Positions 54,095-64,000 of a stretch of 64,000 nt of DNA are shown one piece after another (positions within the stretch are counted from its first letter, which is position 1; each line of letters opens with the position of its first letter). The translations under genes and the position numbers were made by a program. This DNA is from Ligustrum vulgare (taxonomy: Eukaryota > Streptophyta > Magnoliopsida > Lamiales > Oleaceae). Under the pieces are notes generated by a model. It did no database searches. It was not told the origin of the DNA and saw only the letters and a list, made by a program, of their open reading frames with translations. The stretch lies in assembly GCA_963555705.1 (NCBI GenBank), contig OY743190.1:20467491-20531490 (forward strand). The letters are read 5' to 3'.

Positions 54095-57000
54095 AAAAAA
54101 ACAAAGTAGCGTCGTCGTTTTTCAAGAAAAACAACGCCTGTAAAAAATGCGGTGGCAAAGTTGTAAATAAATTTTTAATAAAGGCGTCGGTTGTTTCCTA
54201 TCAACCGACGCCAATTGGACGGCCCAAGTATGGGCGTCGATTCTTATATAAGAACCGATGCCTATAAATCAATTATAGGCGTCGGTTCTTAAAAAGAACC
54301 GGCGCTTTTTCATAATAGGCGTCGGTTCTTATATAGAACCGACGCCTATACTTGGCCTATATTTCCCGGTTTTCACCAATTTTTCAGCCATTTCCCGCTA
54401 GGCTTTTCACCATTTTCAGTTCCACCCAAGCTTTTCACCATTGCCCTACCTTCTCACGCAGCCGCCACCGTCCCGAGCGCCACCAGCCCCATCGCCACCG
54501 TGCACTACCAACCCTCCACCATCCGACGATCTCTCTACTAGCCCCACCGCCACCATCCAGCGATCTCAGCCGTGCGCCACCAGCCCAACGGGCCACTAGC
54601 CCCCCGTGCCACAGCCCCAGTGCCACCTCCCCCGACGCCACCGCGTTTATATTTTCATGATTTTTTTGTGGATACAATTCTTCTACCGAGTCTATACATA
54701 TAAGCCCTCTTTTCTACTTTAAACGAGTCAAAACTGTTTTTGCATATATCAATTATTTTTAATGTCTTTATTTTATCGTGCATATCTTTAGGTGGATTGG
54801 TCAGTTTCATCTAATTTCTTTGATGGGTTTTCGGGTTTCAGCTGCCAAGAAAAAGTGCTTGAAGAGAGTTATTCGTCAAGGAAACAAAGGGTATGTCTAT
54901 TTTCACGGATATTTTTCCCCCTTGGATAAATAAGACCTTGGTTAAATCTTTAACTCCCAACTTCACTATCGCAACTCATTATTCGTGCAGTCTTAATCTT
55001 TAAGGTATTCTCTGTTTAATTGCCTATTTATTTCAGTTACCATTTCAGTAAATTTGTGCATAATTTTACATAAATTGTTGTTTTTTAATTCGTATGTTAA
55101 GAGTTTTTACTTTGAATTTGTCTATTAAGGGTTTGTTAAGAAATGTTTAAAAATTTAGGAAATATATTTTCACTTAAGTATTTCTTGAATGTCTTCCTTT
55201 AACTAATGGATTCCAGTTTTTAAAATTTTAGAGCCTTTAAAACGTCTTCTATGTTGTGTAATGGAGCCCCAACAGTGTGATGACTTGGTATATGAATGTG
55301 ATTTTCTTGAGTCTACTTTTATTATTGCTTCTCTTTAATAATTAATTATATTCCCTCCAAAGAAGCCCCACAATTTGGTGAAAATTCTGCTAGCCATCTT
55401 GTTTCCTGATTGCTATAGATTTTGTGCATTGCAATTTTCTGTATAATTAAATGCAAAAGTGACTAGATTTTTAACTGAAAAGATAGAAAAATACGACCTA
55501 GATGGAGATGAGGTTCCTTTTCTAGATGCTTTAATCTCAATAACTTGCTGCTTATGCTATAGCTACGGCTCTTCACTCAGATGCTTCCAGTGCTAAGTTG
55601 GATTTTGCTTCTAGAGTTTTCCCTATTGTAAATGGTCATTATCCATATTTTTTATACTGGTCTTTCTTGCCTTTTCCTTTTGTGAATTTAGATATTGATA
55701 TACCTTGCCATAGGTAAGGTGATAGACGTTCCAAGAATTGGCTAATTGTCAAATATTTAATATTCCCTCTGTTGCATTGTTCATCATACATTTACTTATC
55801 AGTTTTCTTTAATTTTTCGAATATAAACATTGAAGGACGTTTACTGAACCAATAATTCAGATTTGTTTATGCATTTAGGAAATTTAGACTAATTTCATGT
55901 GTTTTATGCTCAATTGCATAAATATGGAGTTGCCAATGACACTTTATTTTTTTTAAATGGCTACAATAGGCTACAATAGAATCTTTGTGCTCCTCAAGCA
56001 TGAGCCAATCAATGTCATTATTTGCACAAAGTGGCTACTATCATTTTTAAATTACTATAGCACTGTAAACTTTCACATACTCAAGAGCAAGCTATTTCTA
56101 GTTGTAGGAATAGCTATTTCTGCTTGCAATATGTTTTGAAGACAATACTGTGTACTTCATAGATTCAGCACAATCATGTAGGCGTAACATAGAAATCAAG
56201 CCGTCATTGAATGTGTAAGTAATTATTGCATTGTTCAAACTTTTGTGTTTAGTGCATTATAGACAAGTTGGGTTACTTTCATGGAATAATCGTAGAGAGT
56301 TTGAGGTGAAATTGATGTGTTTGTGTTGTGATTATGATAATTGTTAGGATAATTTTAAATAATATATAGGTCTCTATACAGATTGGATACGTTCAATTTA
56401 TAGGGGAAACTCTGACAAAATTTATGTAAGAATTTTGAGTTTTACTATTATTTTTATAACTTATTCATATTTATTGAAACTTTATGGCATTTCGAGCATT
56501 TTTGTCATTAGGAGGCAAGAGGGCAACATCCAATTTAAATTGGAAAAAGATCTCGGTATGAAAACTAGAATTTTATAAATTGCTACAAATTCTCATATTA
56601 GTTTAATATTTCCTTTCATTCGATTACTAATAATAGTTTTAATTTTAAATATTCAAATTTCAGTGTCCTCAGCAACCTGGAGGAGATGAGTGTGACTATT
56701 ATGTTATGAGAAACATGTTCGAGATAGTCACAGCCTATTCTCAACTACCTTCTCTACACGAGGTATAAGTTATTGAAGATAATTGTTTAATTACGATTTA
56801 TATATAATTAACATAATAATTATTAATTCTTATTAATTATTTTTAGGCATTTCAAAAATTTTACTCAACAGAGGAAATTGACGAGGTTCGAAATTTATGG
56901 GCCAAATACTTTGTCGAAGAGTGTATGTAAACTTGGCCCATTTTATGTTAACATGTACAAATTTTTGAACAATATTGTGAATAAAAAATTAATTAATTTG

Positions 57001-57449
57001 AAATTCTGTTTATTGAGTTATTAAGTTTTGTTCTGCATTCCTCGATTATATATATTTGTTGAAGATAATTTTTTGATGTGTACATGATTGTTATAGTTTA
57101 TATAGGTATATAAGGGAAATATAAATAAATTAAAAAAAATAATAGTAAAAGGCGTTGGTTGTTATTCAAAAACCGACACCTTAAGTTCATTAAATGCGTC
57201 TTTTGTTAAGTAACAACCGACGCCTTATCTCAACTAAAGGCGTCGGTTGTCAAATAACAGCCGACGCCTTTAGTTGAGATAAGGCGGCGGTTGTTACTTA
57301 ACAACCGACGCCTTTAATGAACTTAAGGGGTCAGTTTACAACCGACGCCTTAAGTATGCACTTTTAGCGTCGCTACTAAAGGCGTCTCCTGTACAACCGA
57401 CGCCTTTTCTGCTTTACAACCGACGTCTTTGACTCTTAATGTACTAGTG
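54041..57449. mobile_element. CACTA element (3.4 kb) inside gypsy element B
   Basis: The left end is CAATAGTACA (CACTAGTACA with one change) and the right end TGTACTAGTG, flanked by the 3-bp duplication ATG (54038-54040, 57450-57452). A poly(A) run (54062-54092) follows the left end. Both subterminal zones (54100-54350, 57140-57430) are packed with GGCGTCGGTT..AACCGACGCC inverted repeats, as in the CACTA element at 28135. The interior is AT-rich with introns and, near the right end, exons of a Ulp1-type protease. No TNPD transposase domain was seen, so probably a deleted derivative. Confidence 0.92.
56512..56930 (+). pseudogene. Ulp1-like cysteine protease C-terminus carried by the CACTA element
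   Basis: Three exons with canonical borders: 56512-56555 (GKRATSNLNWKKIS), 56664-56762 (CPQQPGGDECDYYVMRNM.. through LPSLHE) and 56847-56930 (FQKFYSTEEIDEVRNLWAKY..stop). The QPGGxEC block contains the presumed catalytic cysteine of C48 (Ulp1/SUMO-protease type) domains, which are often found as an accessory ORF in plant CACTA and Mutator elements. The histidine and aspartate parts were not found upstream, so this is a remnant. Confidence 0.75.
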
Positions 57450-58650
57450 ATGTATGCTAATGATCCGGACTTTTCTAGTATTTATGATTCATGTGGTAAG
57501 GGGGCTATGGATAGATTCTTTAAACATGATGATTACTTATTCCGGGAAAATAAATTGTGTGTCCCTAGGTGTTCAATGGGAGAGTTACTAGGGAGGCCCA
57601 TAGTGATTGTTTAATGGGTCATTTTGGGGTTAAAAAGACCTTCAAAATCCTAAGTGAGCATTTCTATTGGCCTAAGATGAAGATTGATCTGGTTTGGGTT
57701 TGTAGTAGATGCATTACTTGCAAGAAGGCAAAATCTAGGATTAAACCCCATAGATTATATATGCCTTTACCCGTCCCTAGTTAGCCTTGGGTCGATATCT
57801 CTATGGATTTTGTTTTGGGATTGCCTAGGACTAAGAAGGGAAGAGATTCAATTTTTGTGGTAGTAGATCGCTTTAGTAAAATGGCACATTTCATACCATG
57901 CCACAAAACTGATGATACTACCAACATAGCTGATATTTTCTTTAGGGAAGTTGTGCACTTACATGGGGTTCCTAAAAGTATCGTCTCGGATAGGGATGTT
58001 AAGTTCCTTAGTCATTTTTGGAGAGTCTTGTGGAACAAACTGGGAACAAAACTATTTTTCTCTACAACTTGTCACCCACAGACCGATGGATAGACCGAGG
58101 TAGTAAATAGGACCATGATTCAATTGTTGCGCACCATAATCAATAAAAATCTGAAAAATTGGGAAGAGTGTTTACCATTTATTGAATTTGCATATAATAG
58201 GGCTATACATTCTACTACTTCTTGTTCACCATTTGAAATTGTTTATGGTTTTAATCCACTAAAACCATTGAATTTAATTCCTTTACTTGTGAATGAACGT
58301 AGTAGTTTGGATGGAAAGAAAAATGCTGAAATGGTTAAATCAGTCCACGACAAGGTGAGGTTGGAAATTGAAAATAAAAATGAACATTATGCATCGCAGG
58401 CTAACAAAGGAAGAAAAGTGTCATCTTTGAACTCGGTGATTGGGTTTGGGTACATTTGAGGAAGGAGCGGTTTCTGGAATAACGCAAATCAAAGTTACAA
58501 CTGCAAGGAGATGGTCCATTCCAAGTGATTGAAAGGATCAACAACAATGCCTATAAACTAGATCTTCCTGGTGAGTATAGTGTTTCGGCTACGCTTAATG
58601 TTTCTGATCTATCTCCATTTGATGCAGGTACAGATTCGAGGTTGAATCCT
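57450..58650 (+). pseudogene. Integrase of gypsy element B
   Basis: Begins MYANDPDFSSIYDSCGKGAM directly after the CACTA duplication. Then the zinc module (GHFGVKKTFKILSEHFYW; CSRCITCKKAKS) follows after a frame change near 57600, a TAG at 57782, and the core ([36 protein letters not shown]-stop-TEVVN; WEECLPFIEFAYNRAIHSTT). The C-terminal segment ERINNNAYKLDLPGEYSVSA follows. Most of the D,D-35-E core is legible. Four or five lesions. It would integrate the element cDNA. Confidence 0.88.
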
Positions 58651-58653
58651 TTC

Positions 58654-58667
58654 AAGGAGGAAAGGGA
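58654..58667 (+). promoter_or_regulatory. Polypurine tract of element B
   Basis: AAGGAGGAAAGGGA directly before the 3' LTR (TGATG). Primer for plus-strand DNA synthesis. Confidence 0.85.
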
Positions 58668-59543
58668 TGATGTGATCCAGACCACGAATACAAGCCCGCG
58701 TAAAGATCCGTTGATGATCAAAGGAGGACCGATGACTTGATTGCAAATAAAGAGGGCCAACGAAGCAATGGACAAGCTAGTACAAGAAACGGTGGACAAA
58801 ACTATGTTCGTGGCTGCAAAAGAAGCAAGTTCCGTGTTGGAGACTATTCGAGACGACGAGTGGATCAACCTCATTCAAGCCGTCGAAGGAAGTTGTGAAG
58901 TTTCAAAATTACGGCCGTAATCCTATAATACTTACGGCCGTAACAAGTCCACTGCTGAAAACTGAAAATGTGAAAAGTTGGACTTACGACCGTAACTCAC
59001 ACGTGTCATGGCCGTAATGTGGCCTCGGGTGAAAATAAGATTTTCAAAAAAAAAAAATGACTTACGGCCGCAAATTCAGTCTCACGGCCGTAACTGTTAA
59101 ACAGTAAGCTACTTACGGCCGTAAAAAATAAAGTTATGGCCGTAACTGCCAATACGCGTAAATTTTAATATTTTTATTTCTTTCCATATTTTGACAATTT
59201 CATTCCTTGTTTAATTAGGGCTCCTAAACCAGTTTTGACCCTATTTAAGGGAGATGTATTTTTGATTATTAGGGTATTATTGATATTATTGTGAAGCAAA
59301 TTTGCTTTCAAACTCTATTCTTCATTGAATACAATTCGAACTTGCGAGTTAATCTTGTTTATTCAAATCTCGGTGAGAATTAATATTTCTTGTGATCTAG
59401 AGGTCAATATATCCCCGTGATTGTATTGGTTGCTTGGTTCTATTAATTTTAATTGGATCCATAAATCGTGGTTCTTTTGCGTTCTTGGGTCAATTCAATA
59501 TTTTGTGGGTTGCGTAACTACAATTGCTACGTAGTTTTCATCA
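58668..59543 (+). repeat. 3' LTR of gypsy element B (876 bp)
   Basis: TGATGTGATCCAGACC..TTTTCATCA. It is close in sequence to 49222-50083. It has eight TTACGGCCGTAA-type palindromes at 58908-59150, several of them perfect, where the 5' LTR has single-base changes. Confidence 0.92.
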
Positions 59544-59559
59544 TCATGCTTTTCACCAT

Positions 59560-61001
59560 TGATGCGTGTCGTGATGCACCAAAATAATAGATAAATTCCT
59601 TGTTCACTATTACTAAGAATGTAGCAATGGAAGTAAGGGTCGATCCCACAAGGAACGGGAACTAACTTAGTGTCATGTCAATTAGAATCGTAAAGGGGGT
59701 TTTGTTTTGAGTTGTTTGTAAATGATTTAACTAATAAAATAAAGCAATTAAAATGGTTGGAATAAATATCAAATGTTGACGAGTCCTAGTTCTCAGGTTC
59801 AGTTGTATTCTATCACAATGTTATCACTTTCCAAGTAACGCGAGTTCAATTTCTTCTTTGATTTATCACCCGTAAATAGTTAATAAGCTCTAACTATTCC
59901 TATTCTCCCTTAGTTGCATTTAATTAGAATAAGCTCTCTAATCAAACATTAGCCATTGAATAACCTAAAACAAGCTCTTTAGATTTAAGATAACAACTAT
60001 ATAATGGTTGAAAAGAATTAGGGTGAATTAGATTATCAATCACACAAGCTCGTGACAATTAAGCTAAGTTGGAATTCTCTATGAAAATTATTAAATTTCC
60101 ACTTGCTACTATGATTTGAACAACAAGACAATTACGGATCCAATCATTCAAAATAGCAAATCTCAATACAAAAAATTAAATGATAAGGCCTTAATCAAAT
60201 AAAGAATTGCATTGATTGAATTAAAAACGCATAAGAATCCAACAAATCAAAGTAAAGAATTTAGAACTACGTTACTAGTTTGGAAAAGCAATAAACAAAT
60301 TGATATGAAATACAACTTCCCCTTCGAACTAGGTATGGAAGCTTAGCCACGCATAGTCATGGTGAAAAGCCCAGAATTTTGCATCTCATTCATCTTCTTC
60401 TCCGAATTTATTTCTCTTCCACGCTCCAAGCAAGCCGCTCCTCTTTTAATAATTATTTCATGCTTTTCTTGTCATGACATTCCCTTTTTATAGCCTCAAT
60501 TTCGTGCCCTAGCTTTGGGCTCAAGAAATCCAAAAATTATGGAAAGAATTAAAATATGGAGATTTTTGACTGGACAGTTATGGCCGTGACATTTCTTTTA
60601 CGGCCGTAACACGGTTTCTGCATATTTTCCTTAAATTGAGGTTATGGCCGTAACATACCCATTTACGGCCGTAATTGTGTCTCTGCATATTTTTCACCCT
60701 TTATTTGTTACGGTCGTGAATTCTGGTTTACGGCCGTGAATGTGTTTCTGCTGATTTCTCTAAACACTGTTAACACTCTTACGGCCGTGACATGGTTTCC
60801 TTACGGCCGTAACTTTATTTGCGCCTAAGTCCCCAAACTTCAGTTTTTATTGCATTTTGGTCCTTTTTTCTTCTTTTCTCTTCTTTTATGATCCTATACA
60901 ATATAAAACATAAAATGCATTAATAATACTTAGATAGAATCACATTATGGCATATTCAAGGATATAAGTGCATAAAATAAACGTTAATATACCACTTATC
61001 A
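59560..61001 (-). mobile_element. Solo LTR with TTACGGCCGTAA array
   Basis: The ends are TGATGCGTG.. (59560) and ..CACTTATCA (61001) on the plus strand, flanked by the 5-bp duplication ACCAT (59555-59559, 61002-61006). It is 1442 bp with no coding domain, so a solo LTR left by recombination between two LTRs. From 60577 to 60815 it holds eight TTACGGCCGTAA-type palindromes. The orientation (minus) is inferred from TGATAAGTGG.. as its start and is not proven. It lies 6 bp beyond the duplication of element B. Confidence 0.85.
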
Positions 61002-61006
61002 ACCAT

Positions 61007-61420
61007 CGTGTCATTCACATATACTTCCATGGTACTCCCACGTTGCTCCGAAAACACCTGATTTGCTAACCTTTGGTAGGTAGCTCCTGCATTTTTTAGC
61101 CCGAAGGATATGGCCCTATAACAGCAGAGTCCCCTGTCTGTGGTAAAGGAGGTGTGCTCTTCTTCTGATTTATGCATGGGGATATGATTTTATCCAGAAT
61201 ACGCATTCATAAAGCTTAACATTTCATGCCCTACCGTGAAGTCAACTAATTGATCAATTCGAGGCAAGGGAAAGCCATCCTTTGGACATGCTTGATTCAG
61301 GTTCGTGAAATCGATGCATACCCATAGCTTCCCACTTTGTTTGGGGACTAATACAGGGTTTGACACCCACTTCAGAAAATGGGATTCCCTAATGAAGCCA
61401 TTTTTCAATAGCTTCGACAC
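61007..61420 (-). pseudogene. Reverse transcriptase, N-terminal half, element C
   Basis: LLKNGFIRESHFLKWVSNPV, LWVCIDFTNLNQACPKDGFP and LSFMNAYSG (61190-61420), then EEHTSFTTDRGLCCYRAISF, GATYQRLANQVF and MEVYVND (61007-61177; YVND for the catalytic YVDD). It is cut right after YVNDTMV by the solo LTR. Confidence 0.85.
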
Positions 61421-61429
61421 CTCCTCTTT

Positions 61430-62347
61430 CAGACCTCATACTTCTCCGAACTCATAGGTCTCCTCTTATGCCCATATCCAGGGTAACTTGGGTTGAGTTG
61501 GAGCCTGTGGCAGGCCACCTTAGGGTCTATCCCTACAATGTTATCATGTTTCCATGCGAACACATCAAGGTTTCAGAGGAGAAAGCTTTTTAGCTACCCT
61601 TTGAATTCGTTTGTAGAGTTTTGTCCTATCTGCAACTCCTTCATTAGATCTAATGGATCAACGGAGAAGCACTCCTACTTTTCAGCTGGGGCGGTGTAAC
61701 AGTTTGTACCCGTCCTCTTGGGGTCAAAATCTACCAAATCTTCTTCTTCCGTCATTGTTACGTCTGTATCTATGGCAGGTTCTATACCCAATTTTCTAGG
61801 GTATGTGACCACCTCGGTCATTTCTATATCAATGATCATATTAACAGTTCGATCTTAGAACTTCCTGATAGCGTTTGTGTAGCATGACCGGGATTCAGTC
61901 TGACTTCCTATGATAGTAGCTATCCCATTTTTAGTTGGGAACTTCATGCAGATGTACTTCGTGTGGGTGACGGACCTTAGGTGGATAAGGCCCGGCCTTC
62001 CAATTTAACCATGATACGACGAAGTATTATCTACGATCAAGAATTCCATTGGTGTCCTAGAAATGGTTGGTTCCTGCCCCACCTCGGTCATAAGGATTAT
62101 AGATCCTCTAGGAACAATGATATCCCCTGTAAAGCTATTTATGAGGTCGGTCATAAGGATTATAAATCATATTTATCAAGGCACCGTCATCCACTAGCAT
62201 CCGGGACAATCCATTTCTAGTCACCACCATCCTAATTACCAGTGCATCATTGTGTGGGGAATGCACCCCAATCGCATCGTCCAGGGTGAAAATGATTGGT
62301 TCCGTCCTTGAATTCCCAACAAGGTGTGAATTTATGTGATAATTCAC
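61430..62347 (-). pseudogene. Aspartic protease region of gypsy element C
   Basis: 62135-62347 has VTRNGLSRMLVDDGALINMIY (protease active site, DDGA). The remainder, with many stops, keeps words for the FLIVDNTSSYHG/GRPYPPK-like and KFPTKNGIATIIGSQTESR-like end of the domain near 61900-62080. Confidence 0.7.
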
Positions 62348-62356
62348 GTTGGTAGG

Positions 62357-64000
62357 CTATTTGGCCTCTCTGATGTACGCTTTTGAGAGTTGTTTGTACT
62401 CCCACAAGGATGGGCCCTCCAAATATTTTGTCGATCTCACAGATTGGTGGATCATTTGGAGATGGGGCAATTCCCTGATATTTCTATCAGGTTCTGGGGC
62501 TTTGTTCCTGTCTAGGCTCCTATCCCTCTGATGGTTATGACTCCCTCCCCTCGAGGGATTCCTTTTATTGTCCCTTCGGTCATATCGGTTGAACCTTTGA
62601 TTATTCGGCCTGTTTGACCTTCCTTTGTTCAAGGTAGAGTTACCTCCCTTTCTTTTGTGGGCCTTCTGATCAACTAACATGTGCACCTCTCTGCAGTTCT
62701 CTATTGTATGTCTGTAATATCTATAGTAGGCGCAATATGGCACAGTCATCGGCTGCTTAACGCCTCGACTTCCACATGCTCCTTTTGGATTAGTAGAAGA
62801 GGCCATTACAGGCAATGCGGAGTGTAAGCTGGGAATGGCCTCTGTGATCTCAGCTGAATAGCTAGATCTAAAGCCTGGAAAAAGATGTGACCTACCACCG
62901 CGGTGATTCCCAGAATGGTTCTTATTACCTCCAATCCCTAGATTCACTCCAGGCTGAAGTCCGGTGTTATACCGCTCTTGGGTTTGTCTATCTCTAGCCC
63001 TCGCCATCTCTTCCGACATGATTTCCTCCTTTATTAGATATACAAAGGCATTGTAGTCTCTTGGTTTCTGACTCTGGATATCTCTCCAAAACATGCTGGT
63101 CATATCTAGGCCTCCTTTTAGGGCGGAGAACATTTTTGCTTCTGTGATATTTTCACAGTTGTGCATTTCCTTCGTGAATCTAGATAAGTAACCTTTCAAA
63201 GATTTCTTCTTCCTTGCCTTAAGTCTTGTAGGCGTTGTATGGAATGTTGGCCCATCTTGGAGGAGATGAAGTCATTCTTAAAAGTCATTTTCCAGTCTCT
63301 CCAGTTGTGGATGCTGCCAGGCAGGAGTTTCTTATAACATCGTATGACACTCCCTTCAAGCGTTAAAGTAAATGCCTTGCATTTTAGTGCAGGGGTAGCC
63401 CCGGCTATCTCCATACTAGCGCGGTAGTTCAGTAGGTGATCATTAGGATCACCTCTTCTTGAGTACTTTGTTACTTCTGGCATCTCAAAGTCAACAGCAA
63501 CTTGGTATCTCCGGATGCCCTCAGAGAATGGGCTCGCTTCCTCATCATCGTCAATTTAATACGACGGGAGTTGTTGTTTTCGTCATGGTTAGATTTCACC
63601 GCACCATGGTATTGGCCATTGGGCTGTTGTGGCTGGTTCCACTCGCAGGGTCATAAAGCCTGGCCATAATTAGGCTTTTGGTAGTTAGGCGGATCCCCTT
63701 GGGTTTGAGAGTGAGCCTCTGCAGCTCTTCGCTCTTGCCTATTTCTAGGCCCACGGGTCGGTGGTTACACTCCTTCTGCCCTCGTTGTATACCTATTTCT
63801 AAGCACATGACCCTGTGAAAGGACCTCTTCGGCCCTTCGTTCACGCCTATTCCCTTGGTGGTGCCTGCATCAGAGGGTGAATAATGTGGTTGGGAGAACT
63901 GTGATTGTGCTATTGGTTCATTCACCACATATCCTCTTTCCATATAGGCATTCATGGAAGCAGTTTGCTCAATTTGTTGCTTTTTATCTCCAATATTTGA
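62357..64000 (-). pseudogene. gag of gypsy element C
   Basis: Pieces at 63596-63955 (N-terminus MNAYMERGYVVNEPIAQSQF), 63196-63483 (CKAFTLTLEGSVIRCYKKL) and 62357-63199 (GYLSRFTKEMHNCENITEAK; CAYYRYYRHTIENC, a knuckle whose CX2HX4HX4C spacing is altered: CAYY in place of C..H). A basic RG-rich tail follows (NRYDRRDNKRNPSRGG). The start codon region may lie beyond the window edge. Confidence 0.8.

Larger units (their letters stand above)
49222..59543 (+). mobile_element. Ty3/gypsy element B, full length with nested CACTA
   Basis: Two LTRs (49222-50083 and 58668-59543), both TGATGTGATCC..CATCA, flanked by the 5-bp duplication TCATG (49217-49221, 59544-59548). It has a primer site, gag, protease, RT, RNase H, integrase and a purine tract in standard order. 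Without the 3.4 kb CACTA element it is about 6.9 kb. Only a modest number of stops and frame changes interrupt coding, so it is the best preserved retrotransposon here. It sits in the RT region of element C. It is related to element A by integrase and by the LTR palindromes, but the LTRs otherwise differ. Confidence 0.93.
47425..64000 (-). mobile_element. Ty3/gypsy element C (Tat-like), decayed host of nested insertions
   Basis: Minus-strand gag (62357 to the window end), protease (61430-62347) and RT N-terminal half (61007-61420). Then come the nested solo LTR (59560-61001) and element B (49222-59543), and the element continues with RT C-terminal half and RNase H (48140-49216) and integrase (47430-48132). 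Removing the two insertions and their duplications makes the RT read on through YVND..MVKSM to HDPLKTYPTFIRTFDIPRKY. It is truncated at 47425 against copia sequence, and the 5' end lies beyond the window. Same family as element D. Confidence 0.88.

Noticed and set aside
54352..54677. Proline/histidine-rich ORFs on both strands in the CACTA element
   Set aside because: Both strands are open because the DNA is a GCCACC-type low-complexity tract. It may be transcribed leader sequence but there is no evidence of a protein.

Overview
The window is nuclear DNA of a flowering plant, most likely a eudicot. Evidence: AT-rich sequence, GT..AG introns, fragments of plant gene families (GARP/G2-like Myb factor, LRR receptor kinase, acireductone dioxygenase), and a dense nest of plant transposable elements. 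These are Ty3/gypsy, Ty1/copia, CACTA, a hAT MITE, a tRNA-type SINE and an endogenous caulimovirid (plant pararetrovirus). There are no bacterial genes, no rRNA or tRNA genes, and only one host gene looks intact.

Layout. 1-4.1 kb: AT-rich sequence with a possible lone first exon, a SINE split by a hAT MITE, and an intact 231-residue membrane-anchored methyltransferase-like gene (3100-3795). 4.1-10.8 kb: a GARP Myb-type gene whose first exon is split by a deleted gypsy element (4804-9786, duplicated site GAAAC), flanked by long inverted arms. 11.2-14.3 kb: an acireductone dioxygenase fragment split by an LTR element (11414-13929, duplicated site AAATC). 14.3-21.2 kb: a decayed minus-strand gypsy element containing a 2.2 kb TGTAAC..GTTACA element. 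22.6-23.4 kb: a small CACTA element.

23.6-33.1 kb: an almost complete, circularly permuted pararetrovirus genome. It has small leader ORFs, a coat/movement/protease ORF, a second protease-RT-RNase H ORF joined to the first by an ATGA overlap, and a transactivator-like ORF, with its promoter and poly(A) signal. A 1.4 kb CACTA element interrupts the polymerase ORF, and premature stops disable the copy. 33.8-41.2 kb: an LRR receptor-kinase pseudogene split by a non-autonomous LTR element. 41.3-47.4 kb: a decayed copia element with two unidentified insertions. 47.4-64 kb: a decayed minus-strand gypsy element (C) whose RT region holds a full-length gypsy element (B, 49222-59543) and, 6 bp beyond B's target duplication, a solo LTR (59560-61001). 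B itself holds a 3.4 kb CACTA element with a Ulp1-protease remnant.

Almost everything here is layered insertion. Most nesting events are proven by target-site duplications read directly: GCAACACC, GAAAC, AAATC, GAAGG, TAT, TCATG, ATG, ACCAT. The most unusual signals are the two successive retropepsin-type domains in the pararetrovirus and clusters of the palindrome TTACGGCCGTAA shared by the LTRs of otherwise different elements. All functional assignments come from reading translated motifs. Nothing was searched against a database.
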